DNA of 64,000 nt from Botryococcus braunii (taxonomy: Eukaryota > Chlorophyta > Trebouxiophyceae), in contig MVGU01001166.1 in assembly GCA_002005505.1 (NCBI GenBank), positions 5,001 through 69,000 on the forward strand, written 5' to 3'. Below the pieces are notes generated by a model. It was not told the origin of the DNA. It worked only from the letters and a program-made list of their open reading frames with translations, and did not search any database. Both the position numbers and the translations under genes were made by a program. Within the stretch, counting starts at the first letter, position 1; each line of letters begins with the position of its first letter. Positions 33,257 through 55,746 of this stretch are shown here, piece after piece.

Positions 33257-33364
33257 AGGAAAATTTGAAGCTGAACCCAAAGACCAAAAAGTTGCCTACT
33301 TTCATCAGTCTCCAGAGGAAAATTTGAAGCTGAACCCAAAATCAAAAAGTTGCCTACTTTCATC
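33257..33364 (+). repeat. Tandem direct repeat, two units of about 50 bp
   Basis: Units at 33257-33306 and 33316-33364 both begin AGGAAAATTTGAAGCTGAAC and end AAAAAGTTGCCTACTTTCATC. They differ by a few bases around the middle (AGACC versus ATC). Period about 59 bp. Confidence 0.9.
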
Positions 33365-34481
33365 CTTCAAGACCTTGATTAAGGTGCCGCTCGTCCTTAC
33401 TATTTTCTGGACAAAACCAACCAGACCAGCATTTAACGGAGTACAACAACTGTTTGAAAAAGCCTTGTGAGATGCTGGTCTAGATCAACCAAACAGCATG
33501 GAGTACAACAACTTAACCACAGAAAGTCCGGAAGAACTTCAGATCTGAACTACTGCCATGGAGATCCATGCTGAGTGCATTCCTTTTACAGACCGAAAGT
33601 GTATCAACGACATCAGCTACCAAGGTGATATTCTGAATTCATGAGGGTAGGAGTCTTCTGAATTCCTTTGTCCAATTAAATTGGAAAGGGAGCCCTCTCA
33701 AGTCAGTAAGGTACAAGCCGCCTTAGATAGTGCACTACAGAAGAAGAGCTTATTCTGGGGATGTCAACCTTAACATTCATAGCGCACATTAAAAGCCTTA
33801 ACGAGCTTCTACGTCCCTGCGTTACTGGAATTGTCGAACCCCAGGCAAAGAGAGTTCATCTAACTCTCCGTGTCTTATAAAAACGTACCAAAACCAGTGC
33901 CCCGTCCGGCACGAGCCCACAACTGTCAGCCTCACAATCAGCATATCCTTGCGCCCAGAGCTCATCTGCGCTGAGTGGTTGCTGAGAGCTCTGCCACCAG
34001 GCGGGGTCCCCATAAACTGCTCCGCCGGACGCCTGACAAACGTGGGCCGCTCTACTGCATGCGTTTATGTGCAACACAAACTTTCCTTTCCAATGAAGTG
34101 TCGAATTTCTTGTTTCGCAGAAAGGACGCCTGCAAAGCAGACCGCCTAAGGACGTCGTAGCCATCTGAACTCCTAACAATATGGCCAGGTATAAAGGAAA
34201 TACACGCACACGCCCCTTAAATCATGCCAAGATAGATCGACCCCCTGAACACTTTAAAGGTTTTGGCGGTTTGTTAATCACAAGGACGGGATTCCGGAAC
34301 CTGGACTTCATCCCGTGGTCCCCCCTACATGACCATGGCATGGTCTCACAGGGCTCCCCCGGGGGCCCCCTGCGTGCGGGCGCAAGAAATCGCTGAGGTC
34401 ACCTCAGTGAGGTGAAAGCCTGGGAACTTCCGCCGCGCTCCCCAGTAGTCGGACTCCGCAGAAAAGGAGGTTGTAAAAGTT

Positions 34482-34482
34482 G

Positions 34483-34577
<95 letters not shown>
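34482..34577. repeat. Poly-A followed by (CA)n
   Basis: About 38 A residues run directly into about 28 CA units. The structure resembles a retroposed poly-A tail that seeded a microsatellite, but no element body is evident to the left. Confidence 0.9.
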
Positions 34578-34580
<3 letters not shown>

Positions 34581-34972
34581 CGCAAATGGTGTACAGCGAA
34601 GTCCAAACGAGGAGTTTAGGGAGCCAACTTCAACTGATGCTTATTGCAAGCAAAACTGTTTAGTCAATAAGAGCACAGCCCAAGCGTTTAAGCATCAATT
34701 TTGATCCGCAGGGATATTGCTTCACAACGGTTAAAGACCATCTGTTCAAACTGCGTAATAGAAACATTCGACTGATATAATTCATTTTTCTTTTAATGTG
34801 TCTGTTGTATGGCGAAGCGGCATTTCTGCGTGTGCAAAAGCGGTCTGCAGTACAACTTATTGTGCTTCACGATGCAAATACTGGTCGCCCTCTTTTCTTG
34901 GCGATGGCACTTGCCAAGTGGGCAAAAAGATCATGTCATACACCCTAAGACTGGAGAGAGTGAGTGCCAGAG

Positions 34973-35363
<391 letters not shown>

Positions 35364-36040
35364 TCCCTCTTCTCCCGTGCTCGTCCCACTCTTCTTTCTC
35401 TTGCTAGATGGCTGCTCTTGTGGAAACCGATCGTGCCTCTGTCCAATATTGAAGATTAATCCAGTTTCCGCTCCCGCAGTTATGTAACCTAGTATATATG
35501 ACACATGGGTTACGGACAATACAGACTCCGCTATTCAACTAAAGGGTTGGACACACCAGGTCTGTGTACAGCTGCAATCCCTAAAACCCATCAATCCCGT
35601 GCGTGGCGGTGCCCCAGAGGGTGGAATGTGGGGCTTGGAAAGTACCCCAAGTGCACGAACCTGGAAAAGCACCTGGGGAGTGCACTTGCCGATCACCAAT
35701 GCCTGAGAGATATGTTTTCCATGCCCCCCCCCCCCCCCCCCCTTTTTCCAATATCAAGTATAGTTGGGGAACCCCACCATGAAGCCGCACGTGATTTGCA
35801 ACATCTATGAGAAGCCACAATCAGAGCAGTACTCAAACCTCCAGTGCTCAAATCATGCTCCTCTGATTGGCTCTCTTACCCAGCAGCACATATCAAGAAA
35901 GGCAATGCACATGCTTGCACCACTGCCCCCAGTAATGCGCAGTCCAATCTGCAATACCACGGCAGAAGACAGAAAGTTCACAAGCACTCTCAAACAGAGG
36001 CAGTCGCCAACCAGAGCGACAAAACAACGGCAGTTGTTGG

Positions 36041-39224
<3,184 letters not shown>

Positions 39225-41199
39225 TGCCAGCACATCAATTTACCAGCGGAAAATGCCCTATTCTCTGATTGTCAGCGACAAAACTATGAAGTTCACGGCA
39301 CACACATCTCGATTTAGCTGATTTTTCTGAAAGGTTCATGGAGTCGTTAAATTTAAAGATATCTGTTTGGTGGGTAATCCGGCAGTGCGGAACATTCACT
39401 TCATGATCTGGTCTGCCACATGTCCACGTGCTGCGCGCATTAGAATGCATGCCATGCCGCTCAGAGTGTCATCGGTTAACCTCCCCATCAGGAATGACCA
39501 GTAGCCCGCTGGACAGACGTACGTTACTTGTACAGGCCTTCAAGCCATCAGAAGTGACTTAGAGGTGTGGTCCTGACTCACAGTGACCATCATCATCATC
39601 ATCATCTCCACCAACATTATCATCTTCACCACCACCATCATCATCTTCATTATCATCATCATGTCACACCTTATGCGCATCATGACAGGATGAACCCGTC
39701 TGTCAAGTATGCCATCAAGATCATTCATTGGCTTTTATCGTAAAGAAAGATCTCAATGTTGAAGCGAACGACGCATGTTCGTCAGCACCATCCAACAGAG
39801 CAGATGTTCTGGTGAGAACCAGATGTATTCCATAACAGATAGGGAGTATGGATCCAGCATATGATGGTACTCGGATACGATCATGCAGATTAGCAAACAA
39901 TGTACCGTCAGCACCTTTCTTGCTTCAATACCATACGGGTCGTCTACGACTGTGTCGAACATCGCAAAGTACACCTCCTTACTTTTCCCAGAGAGGTCGT
40001 GCTGTAGGGTACACCAGGCAGACACAAATGACGTGGAACGCCATTTTTGGAAAGGTCCATGAGGTTTTGTCGGACAAATAAGCTCTAGGGGATGGCAGGT
40101 GAACACAGGTACCTCAAATCCCTGTTAGGTTCAATATTCTTCAGGACCAACTTATGCTGCTGAAAAATCAATCCGTTGACTGGCCTCACAGATTGTTGCA
40201 CGTGCTCTGGTGAAGCAGCCAGAACCACGTGGCAAGGAAAGCTCATGAGCATGCCTGTCAGGGTGAAAAGCAATACTGAAAGTTTCAGCCCACTGGAGAC
40301 CAGGAGTGTATGAAATGACACAGACTCATCAGGTACGTCTGAACGATACCGTAACTACAGAGTCATGTGATACGATTTTCTTGAGGTTGTCCAGCCCTGT
40401 CTATTGGAATTGTTGGGTACTCCTCGTAGCACCCCTTCAGTACCACATGTTCCTGATCAGAGTTTATATGCCACGTCTGCTGACCAGGCAGAAGTGCATG
40501 ATGGACAGCACCTGCCGAGACCCTACCCCTTCCAAAGTGGCTTTCTCTCTCCGCCTTGTTCTCCAGACCCTGCACTGCAGTGGTTGGCAGGGGGATATTG
40601 TCGTCTTGAAACCCTTATCGCAAAAAGAACTCTCACAAGCAGCGTTCTCCTTCCATTGCAGTGTAGTAAAGAAGAGGCCCCATGCAGTCATCGCCGGCAC
40701 TGTAGCTATGGTGGAACAAATGTCGGATCCCCATCCTTTAGTTTCTCTCCCTTTCTGACATCATACAGATACCGTGCCGACAACAAACACAAGCATTTCT
40801 GGCCTAACTCCTCGCAGACATTGCTCAAGTGATGGCCTCTGATCATCTAACTTGTACTTTTTTACTTTGAAAACAAGCACAAACACGAGACAACACCATT
40901 GATATTCACCCCCATGATAGAAGTAGCTAAGACTTGTCAGCTAGCCACAAGAGCCTGCATGTGAGGAAGCAAACAGGTCCAATACCACCTGTCCCCTCTG
41001 ACATTCCCTCGACTCTGCCTTAACTTCAAAATGCGACTGCTTTTTGTCTGCGGCTATCTCAATGGCATGAGATCCTGCACAGCACGCAGGTGTGTCTCAA
41101 ACAACCTTTTGTAGGGTCCCGACCCCCTGTCTCGTACTGTGCAAACGCATGGATGGAAATCTGAGTAGACTTTGCGTAACTAGGAGCGACAGGAAAGAA
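39225..41199. other. Region between IPK start and the SGNH-like gene; possible unrecognised minus-strand exons
   Basis: Two minus-strand stretches look coding-like. One at about 40106-39930 contains SGKSKEVYFAMFDTVVDDPY. The other, about 40300-40135, has a hydrophobic signal-like start (LSVLLFTLTGMLMSFPCHVV) and then SPEHVQQSVRPVNGLIFQQ. I do not recognise either family and could not join them. A CAT/CAC trinucleotide tract lies at 39587-39661. The promoter of IPK is expected just above 39224. Confidence 0.35.
39587..39661. repeat. (CAT)n/(CAC)n trinucleotide tract
   Basis: Imperfect run of CAT with CAC and CTT interruptions, about 75 bp, intergenic. Confidence 0.85.
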
Positions 41200-46918
<5,719 letters not shown>

Positions 46919-47208
46919 CAGTCATGCCCGGTCTAGATGTAGCTCTTCCGACGGCATCGAGCTCAACAAACCCCACGACCAACCCTGTAAAGATCGACTC
47001 CCATGCACAATTGTATCAAAACTGGTCAGGCAAACTGACAATAGTCTAATGTAATAGCGATGAACCCATGCAGATGAAGCACCCATACCGAGGCCGGCGG
47101 TACATCTAGTTTAGCATTAACTTTTTTCTTAAGTAAATTATTACTCCTAACCAATCTAGAGCAAAGTGAGAAATAGCACCCTTCACGCGGTGTAGATCCT
47201 CGACGCGT

Positions 47209-47506
<298 letters not shown>

Positions 47507-47774
47507 GGGGGGAGAAGAAGACGGTGGGGATCGCGGGGGAGATCTTCCAGAAGCGGTGAGGGAGGGAGGAAAGGGGGGAGGGAGAGAGTTACGGGGAGGG
47601 GGAGAGAGAGGGCGAGGTGTTAAGTTTGAATCTCCTTACGGTGCCTTTGCTCAGGTGATTATGAATGAAACCATCTGACGTTTGACACGCTCTGAAAACC
47701 AGTTTATGTGTAACGTACTTACAAGTGACACATTTCAGATCCGATCTCATACAGCTGGGCTCGCATCAGCAGCC

Positions 47775-48310
47775 ACTGAGCATTTCGGATGTTGTTACAT
47801 AACCCTGAGTTGATTTGTACATCGAGCGCTGCTACCAGTCAGTGGGGCAGTGCTCATCACCACCGGGACCGACTACGTTTGTTGACACTGCTCTGCCTCC
47901 TGTTACTAAAGGTGATGGCAGCAGCTAGTACAGGGTTTTGTGCGTTTTTTTTTTTTTTTTTTTGGTGCACCTCATTTGTGCACCTCATTTGTGCACATTT
48001 TATAACCCTAATAGCTGGAACCGGACCGTGACGTATATACAGTGAGGTTGCGAGATTTACCACTAGTCCAGTCTGTATAGTGAGATTAGCGAGATCTACC
48101 CACGAGTCCAGTCTACACTCGGCTAGGAAGTGTACTTCTGAGAGAGATGCCCTTTGTAATCGCAATGGCTGGAAACGAATTGGGCATTTCGGATGCTGTT
48201 GCTTGTTCCTGAGATGTACTGCATCTCCAGCAGTCCAGGGCAGTGCTAATCTGCACCGGGACTACCGGTAGTCCAGCACTGACTTGTTGACACTGCTCTG
48301 CTTTCTATTA
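47775..48310 (+). repeat. Diverged direct duplication, about 130-bp units
   Basis: 47775-47906 and 48180-48310 share GCATTTCGGATG.TGTT, GGGCAGTGCT.AT, CACCGGGAC and TTGTTGACACTGCTCTGC.T in the same order and spacing. Between them lies a further short tandem pair (GTGAG.TT.GCGAGAT.TACC, about 48040 and 48080). Confidence 0.75.
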
Positions 48311-49232
48311 CAGGTGTTGCCGATTGCCCATAATCTAACATGAGAGAGAGAAGGGGGGGGGAGAGATTGTGTGTGTGAGAAGGGGGGGGGGGAGAGGGAG
48401 CGAGGGAGTGAGCGAGAGAGAAGGACACGGTGGCTTGAACTCTGCAATTTTCAAAGTCACTTCTTCCACAGTCATAATATCTCATTATGCGTTCCTTACG
48501 ATGTTAAAAATGGTGCGTTCCTTACGATTTACATAAGAATGTAACAATGTGTGCAATCCAAGGCACAAAACCAACTCATCCTCACGCAAACTTTAAAGCC
48601 ATGTCTGTGCCCGTGGACCAATTGAAACTTGCTAAGATCAACCACTTCCGCCATAGATATCTTGTAGTTGAAACCAAACTTTCCCTCAATTGGACAGAAA
48701 CCCACAGGCAACAATAGAGAAATTAAGAGGAATATTTACGTGCACGGTTCAACTCACTAGCTAGACCTTTGAAGCAAGACACTACGATACTACATGACCG
48801 ACACTTGGCTGCCAACACTGGTAATGATAGTAACAGCACTATCCACAAATAAGATAAGGTGAGTCACAGGGTGGGGGGGATATACTCCATGCTCTTTAAG
48901 AACCCAATGAGGAATGACTCACAAGGGGTTTCAGAGTCCCTACGCAATCCAATCAACTTGAAGGAGGTAACCTCCAGCGGGATAGAGCACGTGGCCATCG
49001 TGATCATCCACACTATAAGGAACTACCTAGTCACCCAAACAAATCTTCAAAGGGAAGCCAGTCAAAGACGTGTCTTTTGGAATCAATGTACCACCCATCC
49101 CAGAAACCCCTTAGTCGGCAGGGCTTGGACCCAGAAATCCAGTGAGGAAGTCGCGAGTGTATAACGTGGTGTCTACGTTCATGAGTCAATTCCTACGACC
49201 CTGCCCCGAAGCAGAATCTGATATCTCAATAA

Positions 49233-50323
49233 CTACTGGGCCCGAGCCTTCTTGGCAGGGTGCAGCTCTGACGGTTGTGTGTCGTCAGTATCTCTTAACC
49301 GAGATATTACCTCATAAATTGGGGCCAGGATAGATGCACCGAAGTTCTTGGCCCGTGCAGGGTTCCATCCATGAACAGAATCAGGCGCGTCTTGAGTGTC
49401 CTTAAACGGCATCTGCAAACCGCAACTCGCAAAACAGTCAAGAAACGGTGGTTACCATGCATATTGGAACAATAATGGATATGTATCCATCTTGATTTAC
49501 AGCAAATGACGTCGCGATTCCCCGTGAGATTGCGGGGGGCTTATAAAGAAGCTGTAATCACACTCCTTCGTGAAAGGGCCTTACCTCGAGAGTGAATGAC
49601 AAACACTTGAACCTTTCCCCAACCTGCATGCATCCAACGAATGCTGTGAATTACTACTTCTACATTGTGGGAGCCAACCCTCTCTGGTCATCACCCACAG
49701 AATCATAACACTCTTTCCAAATGTTACCCACTCTTCCAACAAGACAGCTGCAAAAAGCATGACATACAATCAGTCTGACTCGAGTTTAGTCAGGTAAGCT
49801 GTGTCAGCGCTGACAGCCAGCTATAGAAGCGTCAAAAGTCCACATGCACACGGTCATATCAGGCGTATCACGGGCATATCACTGCACCAAGATGTAATCA
49901 ATTTGGTGCCAAGACAAACATGACGTGACCATCGAAGAAGAAAATGGTCAGCAACACTTCCCCTCATCCCTGTCACATTTTGCCGAAAGTGAACGCAATC
50001 AAGGTCGCTTAAACCTCAGTCTGTTAATTCCAGCCAGGTGTCCAAATGCCAAATCACATGCACATGGTCATGTGATTGGCTCCTGGGTAACGATCTTCGA
50101 ACTTGCAAGTAAGGCACCTGTAATGGCGTGATCACCAAAAGAAGGCAATAACGATGAACACCTGGTTCTTCTGCATCACCCATGTGCTGATAGGCTAACC
50201 CTTGTCTTCTGGAGTTCTTAGGAACAAATTGCTTACGCAAAGATTTCTCTGCAAGGTGATGGAAACCCCTCTTTCAAACAAAGGATAACGATAACGAATG
50301 ATTCCTGACGAATGACAGAAATG

Positions 50324-50368
<45 letters not shown>

Positions 50369-50511
50369 CGTGCGTGTGTGCGTGTGCGTGCGCGCGCGGG
50401 GGCGGCCGGGGGGGGGGGGGCGGGCGGGCAGGCGCGGGCATGCGTGCGCGCGCGCGCGCGTGTGCGTGTGCGTGTGCGTGTGCGTGTGCGTGTGCGTGTG
50501 TGCGTGTGCGT

Positions 50512-50595
<84 letters not shown>

Positions 50596-52280
50596 ATGTG
50601 TGTTTGTAGTGCTACCAGAGCCCTACTCCGGAGCAACCGAGGCAGTCATCCAAAGTTGTTAAAAGCTTGAAACGCACAGCGTTGGAAGCGATAGTCATAT
50701 CAGCTTGCCCTGGAGGTTCTACAGAGTAGCCAGGCTTGTCCTGAAAATCTGGAGTAGCTCTCTCAAATGCCCTGGCAAAGCTCTTCGCCAGCTTTCCGAG
50801 CCGACTGTCAAAACTGGGGATGCCTTCTTCACCTGCACTTGCTCTTCAAAATTCTCAAACCAAGGCGGACACATGCCTAAGCCAGCATATTCTAGCAGAT
50901 GTGTGTGCATGTGTGCACGCCCGCATACGCATGCGCGCACGTGCGCACACACGAGCACACGCATGCGTGCACTGCTGGGAAAGGGGGGAGTCAAGCCTCC
51001 GTAATACCAGATGGTGAAGGACTGCGCAAAGTGGGCTGGTTCATGTGCGAGCTACTCTTTTAATGCAGTGAATGACACAAAGAAAAATCCGAGACACAAT
51101 TCCACATAAGCTCCTGAGCTCAGCACCAATGTTTTGTGTAGACGCGTCAGCATGCACACTCTTGTACAACCCCATGTGGCCATTGCACACACACTCATGT
51201 GTACACACACATGAGGCCATTGCAATCTCTTTTTGAGACAAAGCCCGCTGCGGGGTAAAAACCCCGTCACATGGAGGCACAGCCCAAGGATATTCACCTG
51301 CCAAAAAGTTGAAGGGAATCTCTTCATCCCCGTGTATGTCCAAAAACAAATCACAGCCCAGCTCATCCATTTTATCACGCACCACACGTACCTGGACAGC
51401 AACACAAGGCCTGCCTGTCATATGATAGTATTCAAGCTATGTAGCCAGAACCGCAATATTGAAACACACTGCTTCGCTCAAAGCTAGTACCACAAAGTCT
51501 GCTCCTGTTTCTAGATCATGATTTCCACAAAAACAGGCCCCTCGGGAATTGCTGCATTACAACCCAGCTAGCAAGTGAACGTCCCCATCACTCCCCCCAG
51601 CCCCTCTCAGCGCTAACAAAAACAATATGATCTGACATCAAGGATGTGCTCCAGCACCAACAAAAAAGGCCATAAGTGGTGCCATTAATGAAACGAACTT
51701 GATTTCCGTACGAATCCATGCACGGAGCCATTAGGGGTGGCCAACCTACCTCTGGGGAATAGTCCATTGTTGGCGCAGCCCACTCTCTATTTAAATTTGC
51801 TCCCTTGATATTGGTCCTCAAATGGCCATGATAGGATCCATCCGGATTCATGTTTGGGACCTGCTCCACGTCCACATTGTAATTACCAAATAAAGTAAGC
51901 CTCCCAAGCTCCTCAACCAACCAAAACAACTTTCCGTTGCCTGCAGGTGGCTAAAGAGAAGCTTAGCGCAGTGTGTTGCAGCTAACCAAGCCCTAAGGGT
52001 GCAGCTTTGAAACTTCTTAGGGATGCCAAAGTAGCCCTCCCTCAGATATCAATCTGAAACTGCCAACCTCCTCTAATTCAAATGCTGCAGCCAAGCGAAG
52101 CCACCCACAATCACCCCCTCCCCTTCAACACACCGACGCTCATGTTTTTATGAGCACATATGCACGCAAGCACTTGCAGGCATACACCCTCCTTGTGCGC
52201 GCGCACATGCAAACACATGTCCACGTGCACCCAAGCGCGCATGCGCATAAACATGCCCTCCCCCAAAACACACACACACA

Positions 52281-52363
<83 letters not shown>

Positions 52364-54942
52364 GCGCGCCCCGCGGGCGTGTGCACACACGTACACTTGC
52401 ATAGGCAGGAGCGCGCATGCACATATGGACCCAAAAAACCCACATACATGAGGAAGCATCCCTCTCCTCCCCCGCCCTTTCCTCACCCAGCCAGCCTCTC
52501 CTTACCCAGCCCACCTCCACAGACATAAATCTACACACTCCATACCACATTCAAGGACAAGACCCTGGCGCCCCACCTCCCCATAATCCTCCCTCTTCTC
52601 ATACAATCCCTGCCAATAGACAAGCACATGGACAAAACATACCGCATAAACAACAGCATGCCTCAGCAGACGCCGGGAAAAGGCGTTATGTTCATCTGTT
52701 AATGTGTCCAGAAACCCTGCGCATCATACAACCAGCTTGAAAACAGGAATAACTACCAGGTGCAAAATTGTAAAGAGGAGCTGCTGTTTTACCCCACAAC
52801 GTGTACCTAGGCCATGTCATTCTCACATGAGTCTGCCAAAAGCGAGTCCCATCAACTCCAAAGGGCACTGCAGGCTGCTGAACCGAAAGGAATTTAACAC
52901 ACCCATGGAAAACAAATACAGAGGGGCAGCAAACGCCTTTAGAGACTTCCTTTAAATCCTCATGGAATTACCTTCCATGAACCACTCGGCCATAGACTCC
53001 CCAGGATGTTGCCTCGCCACAATCCAAACCTTCCGCTTCTCCGCTCCATCTTCACCTAAGAAGATAAGATGCCCTATCAAATAACACCACCATACAAGTT
53101 TCTGTTTACTGCTGGCACCTTTGAATCAATGACAACCATTGTCACGTATTTAGAGCAGATAAACGCCACTTTACCGCTTGCATCCCCAGCCAGAGGCCGG
53201 GGAAAGGGGCGGGGGGCGGGGGCATTAAGAAAGCATCAAAGCTGTAATCCTTTTCTCAGCCGTTGTGACCCAAAGCATCGAGGGGTTTCAGAAAGACCAA
53301 TTCCCGGGCTAGATTACCAAGGATAAGGAGATCGATATCCCTCCCTTGCACAGATTGCCCCAGGACCAGTAATCGTGCGCACTCCTTTGTCTGAGTGCGA
53401 GAAACCAGTCGATCATGTCTGTCGAGTGTGTATGGAGCAAAGTAGGAAAAGTATATACCGTCCTGTCCAAGACAAAGCCCCCGTATATGCCTTAGAAACT
53501 ACCGAAACATTGCCTAAAGTTTCCTTGGAAGCGATTGGTAACTGCTTGCTTCCTTGAGGAATCTTCCATCCCAAATCCACAACCTTGTAGATAATAGGTT
53601 CGAGCTGCGACCACGATTCATGCACATAATCGAGCATCGTGCATTAGAAACTAGGTTTGATTGGCATCAAAATCAAGGCAGACCCATGCACAATAATTGC
53701 TAAACACAATTAGTGACAGTGGGGGAAAGTTGGCTGAGACAGTGACAGTGGGGGAAAGTTGGCTGAGAAGCGTTGAGCTATATCCTGACCAAAAACAAAA
53801 GACCATGGAAAACTTACAAACTTTGGAGTGTGTGTGATAGTAATCACTCCCGTTTCTGGATCCCAGCTGGTTGGGACTCGAAACCACTCCTCCAGATCAT
53901 ACGAAGCACAGGCAATGTAACCTGCAGGCAATACTAGAAGATCAAGCATGCACATGCAACACTGAAGCCGAACATTGCGAAAACCAGCCCTGACATCAGC
54001 ACATGCAATTCTGAAGCCAAACATTGCAAAAAACGGTCCTCACATGAAACGACCCCATTACCAGAAGTGCTCTATACCGTAGGTTCCAAATCTGAAGTCT
54101 GTCACCACCCTGAACCGAGACGGATAAAATATACTAACAAACCACAGATTGCAAGGTGCAGCGAGTGAACTTATATCACTCTGCACGAGACTCTTACAAC
54201 ACATATGACACACGGCCCAGCCATACATGTTGTCACAACAGGATCAAGCTCCAACTCGGCATCTCAATAGCCCTGGTACCTATTAGCGCCATTTATCCAC
54301 CAGAGGTTATGAAAAAATGTTGAAGTACCCTTGCGAATTGCCAATGAGACAAAAAATTAAAGCCATACTTCCTGAAAAATCAGTTCAGGTAGTTTTGGAG
54401 TCACCTGGCCAAGCCTCGGGAAAGCTGGATGTACCAGCATTTACAATCCGTATCACAAGCCCAACTTGGGAGACTCCTGTCACTCTGAAATTAAACCACC
54501 TGCAGCACGGAAAAGCCAGGAAGCTGTGTGCCTTTTCATTTGGTTCATGATTCCAAAGAGTCCCCCAAATTTGTTACAGCAACAAGCAGTTCTGCACCCT
54601 TACGTGAAGAACCCCACCTAGAGATGTGCATCCCTCCACAAGTGCTAACCAAAGATTCGGGCAATCACAAAACAAGATGATACTGAGGCAGGGATGCCGG
54701 GAATGACAGTGCTCTTTCAGCATTCTCAGCCACTGACCTAGCGGGCTAGGCGTCCAAATATGTACGTACTGATAATGGGTGATGTTATCATGTGCACAGA
54801 ATGGATCCTGCCGAATCTTGACTTGGATGTTCCTGGGGTCTGAACAATCCACGACTTCAATATTCCCGGAGTCGTAAGTGGCGTTTACTCGAATTGGTCC
54901 GTAAGCCTGAGTTTGAATCACCACTGGTCCGTCCGGCGTCAT
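49233..54942 (-). CDS. M14-family cytosolic carboxypeptidase (single-domain CCP), complete, 10 exons
   Basis: Zinc metallocarboxypeptidase of the CCP/Nna1 branch of M14, whose eukaryotic members remove C-terminal or side-chain glutamates from tubulin and other proteins. Exons (minus): 54942-54770, 54499-54405, 53921-53818, 53462-53318, 53055-52972, 51940-51750, 51391-51298, 50832-50678, 49623-49585, 49412-49233; all phases agree, 419 residues. The N-terminal CCP beta domain has [11 protein letters not shown] and THYQWFNFRV, then RVPTSWDP and [11 protein letters not shown]. Zinc ligands are in ARQHPGES (His, Glu) and FLDIHGDEE (His); substrate and structural loop VPNMNPDGS...HLRTN...NLNREW; catalytic Glu in SFTLEMPFKD. 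All key residues are present. There are no extra domains, so it resembles the short CCP6/bacterial-type forms. It is divergent from ISCA1 at 55747. Confidence 0.93.
50325..50600. repeat. (GT)n with GC-rich core in carboxypeptidase intron 8
   Basis: GT (50325-50360), GCGC and G-rich centre (about 50390-50460), GTGTGC units, then about 80 bp of GT to 50594. Lies in the intron between the exons 50832-50678 and 49623-49585. Confidence 0.95.
52268..52361. repeat. (CA)n tract in carboxypeptidase intron 5
   Basis: About 90 bp of CA with one CCA break, flanked by GCGC words. Lies between the exons 53055-52972 and 51940-51750. Confidence 0.95.
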
Positions 54943-55746
54943 CGTATTTTACTTTCCTTCGATCGTAGATTGACAGTAGCAAGAAGATAATTTCCAAAAC
55001 ACTGCTGCTTCCGTGACTCCTGGTGCAGCCTGGTCAAACCCGAGGATCAGCCAGGAAGCCGGAGCACACAACATTCTGAAAAATCCAAACAAGACGAAAA
55101 ATAAATCTCCTACATTAAGAATAATCCGTGGGTCGGATTGCAACCCTAAACTTTCTGCGGCCGATTGCGTACTTTTTGCATCTGCCTTCCAACTGACGGT
55201 CAAATCCCAACAGGTCCAACATTGCAGGAATAAATACAAGAGGCAGTGCGTCAGAAGGAAGGAGTGGAATCTTACGTCGTCGTGACCGCGATGATGGCGA
55301 TGAAGCCAACGTTGCGCAGTTCCGTCGGATCGGGTCGACCTACACAATACGTGGTGGAAAAACACCACGCGACTCCTGATGGATGAAATCACTTCGTCAG
55401 TTAGTGACAAGGTTTGGCTGTGAAACTTGAAACAAGCATTTTCTTTGCTGAATCTGCACCTTCGGCAAAGGTTCCGGCACTTAAATTTGCCGTACACAGG
55501 CATTCGCTGACCCTGTAGTACGAAGCCGTGAGGAGCATGCGTGTACCTCCGATAGAGATCGATATGGAATCCCGTCCACTCTTCAAAAAAAGCAGCGGAT
55601 GCAGCCCTGTATAAACAGGTTGTGAGCTAGATACTATTTTGAGCAGCTTTTGGCCTTGATACGGTGAGTGCTGTGCTTGAAAGTGGCGCATACGAATTGT
55701 GACCATCTGGTCTCCTGGTAGTCCTGACGTACGTTTTCGGTGTTGA
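54943..55746. other. Divergent intergenic region (carboxypeptidase / ISCA1 promoters)
   Basis: 804 bp between the start codons at 54942 (-) and 55747 (+). Minus-strand frames of 60-180 codons cross it, some hydrophobic, but I found no set of exons or family to support a separate gene. A 5' non-coding role for both flanking genes is the simpler reading. Confidence 0.5.

Noticed and set aside
34482..34577. Poly-A tail of a retroposon
   Set aside because: Looks like a retroposed tail, but no reverse-transcriptase, SINE body or target-site duplication could be seen on the left.
54317..54550. Plus-strand open frame with plausible composition
   Set aside because: It is antisense to carboxypeptidase exon 54499-54405, which has the right phase and family motif (QWFNFRV).
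55270..55345. Minus-strand peptide RNVGFIAIIAVTTT, reminiscent of the G1 motif of translation GTPases
   Set aside because: The essential His-Asp/Gly-Lys residues are missing, the frame stops at once, and no other GTPase motif is nearby; most likely chance.
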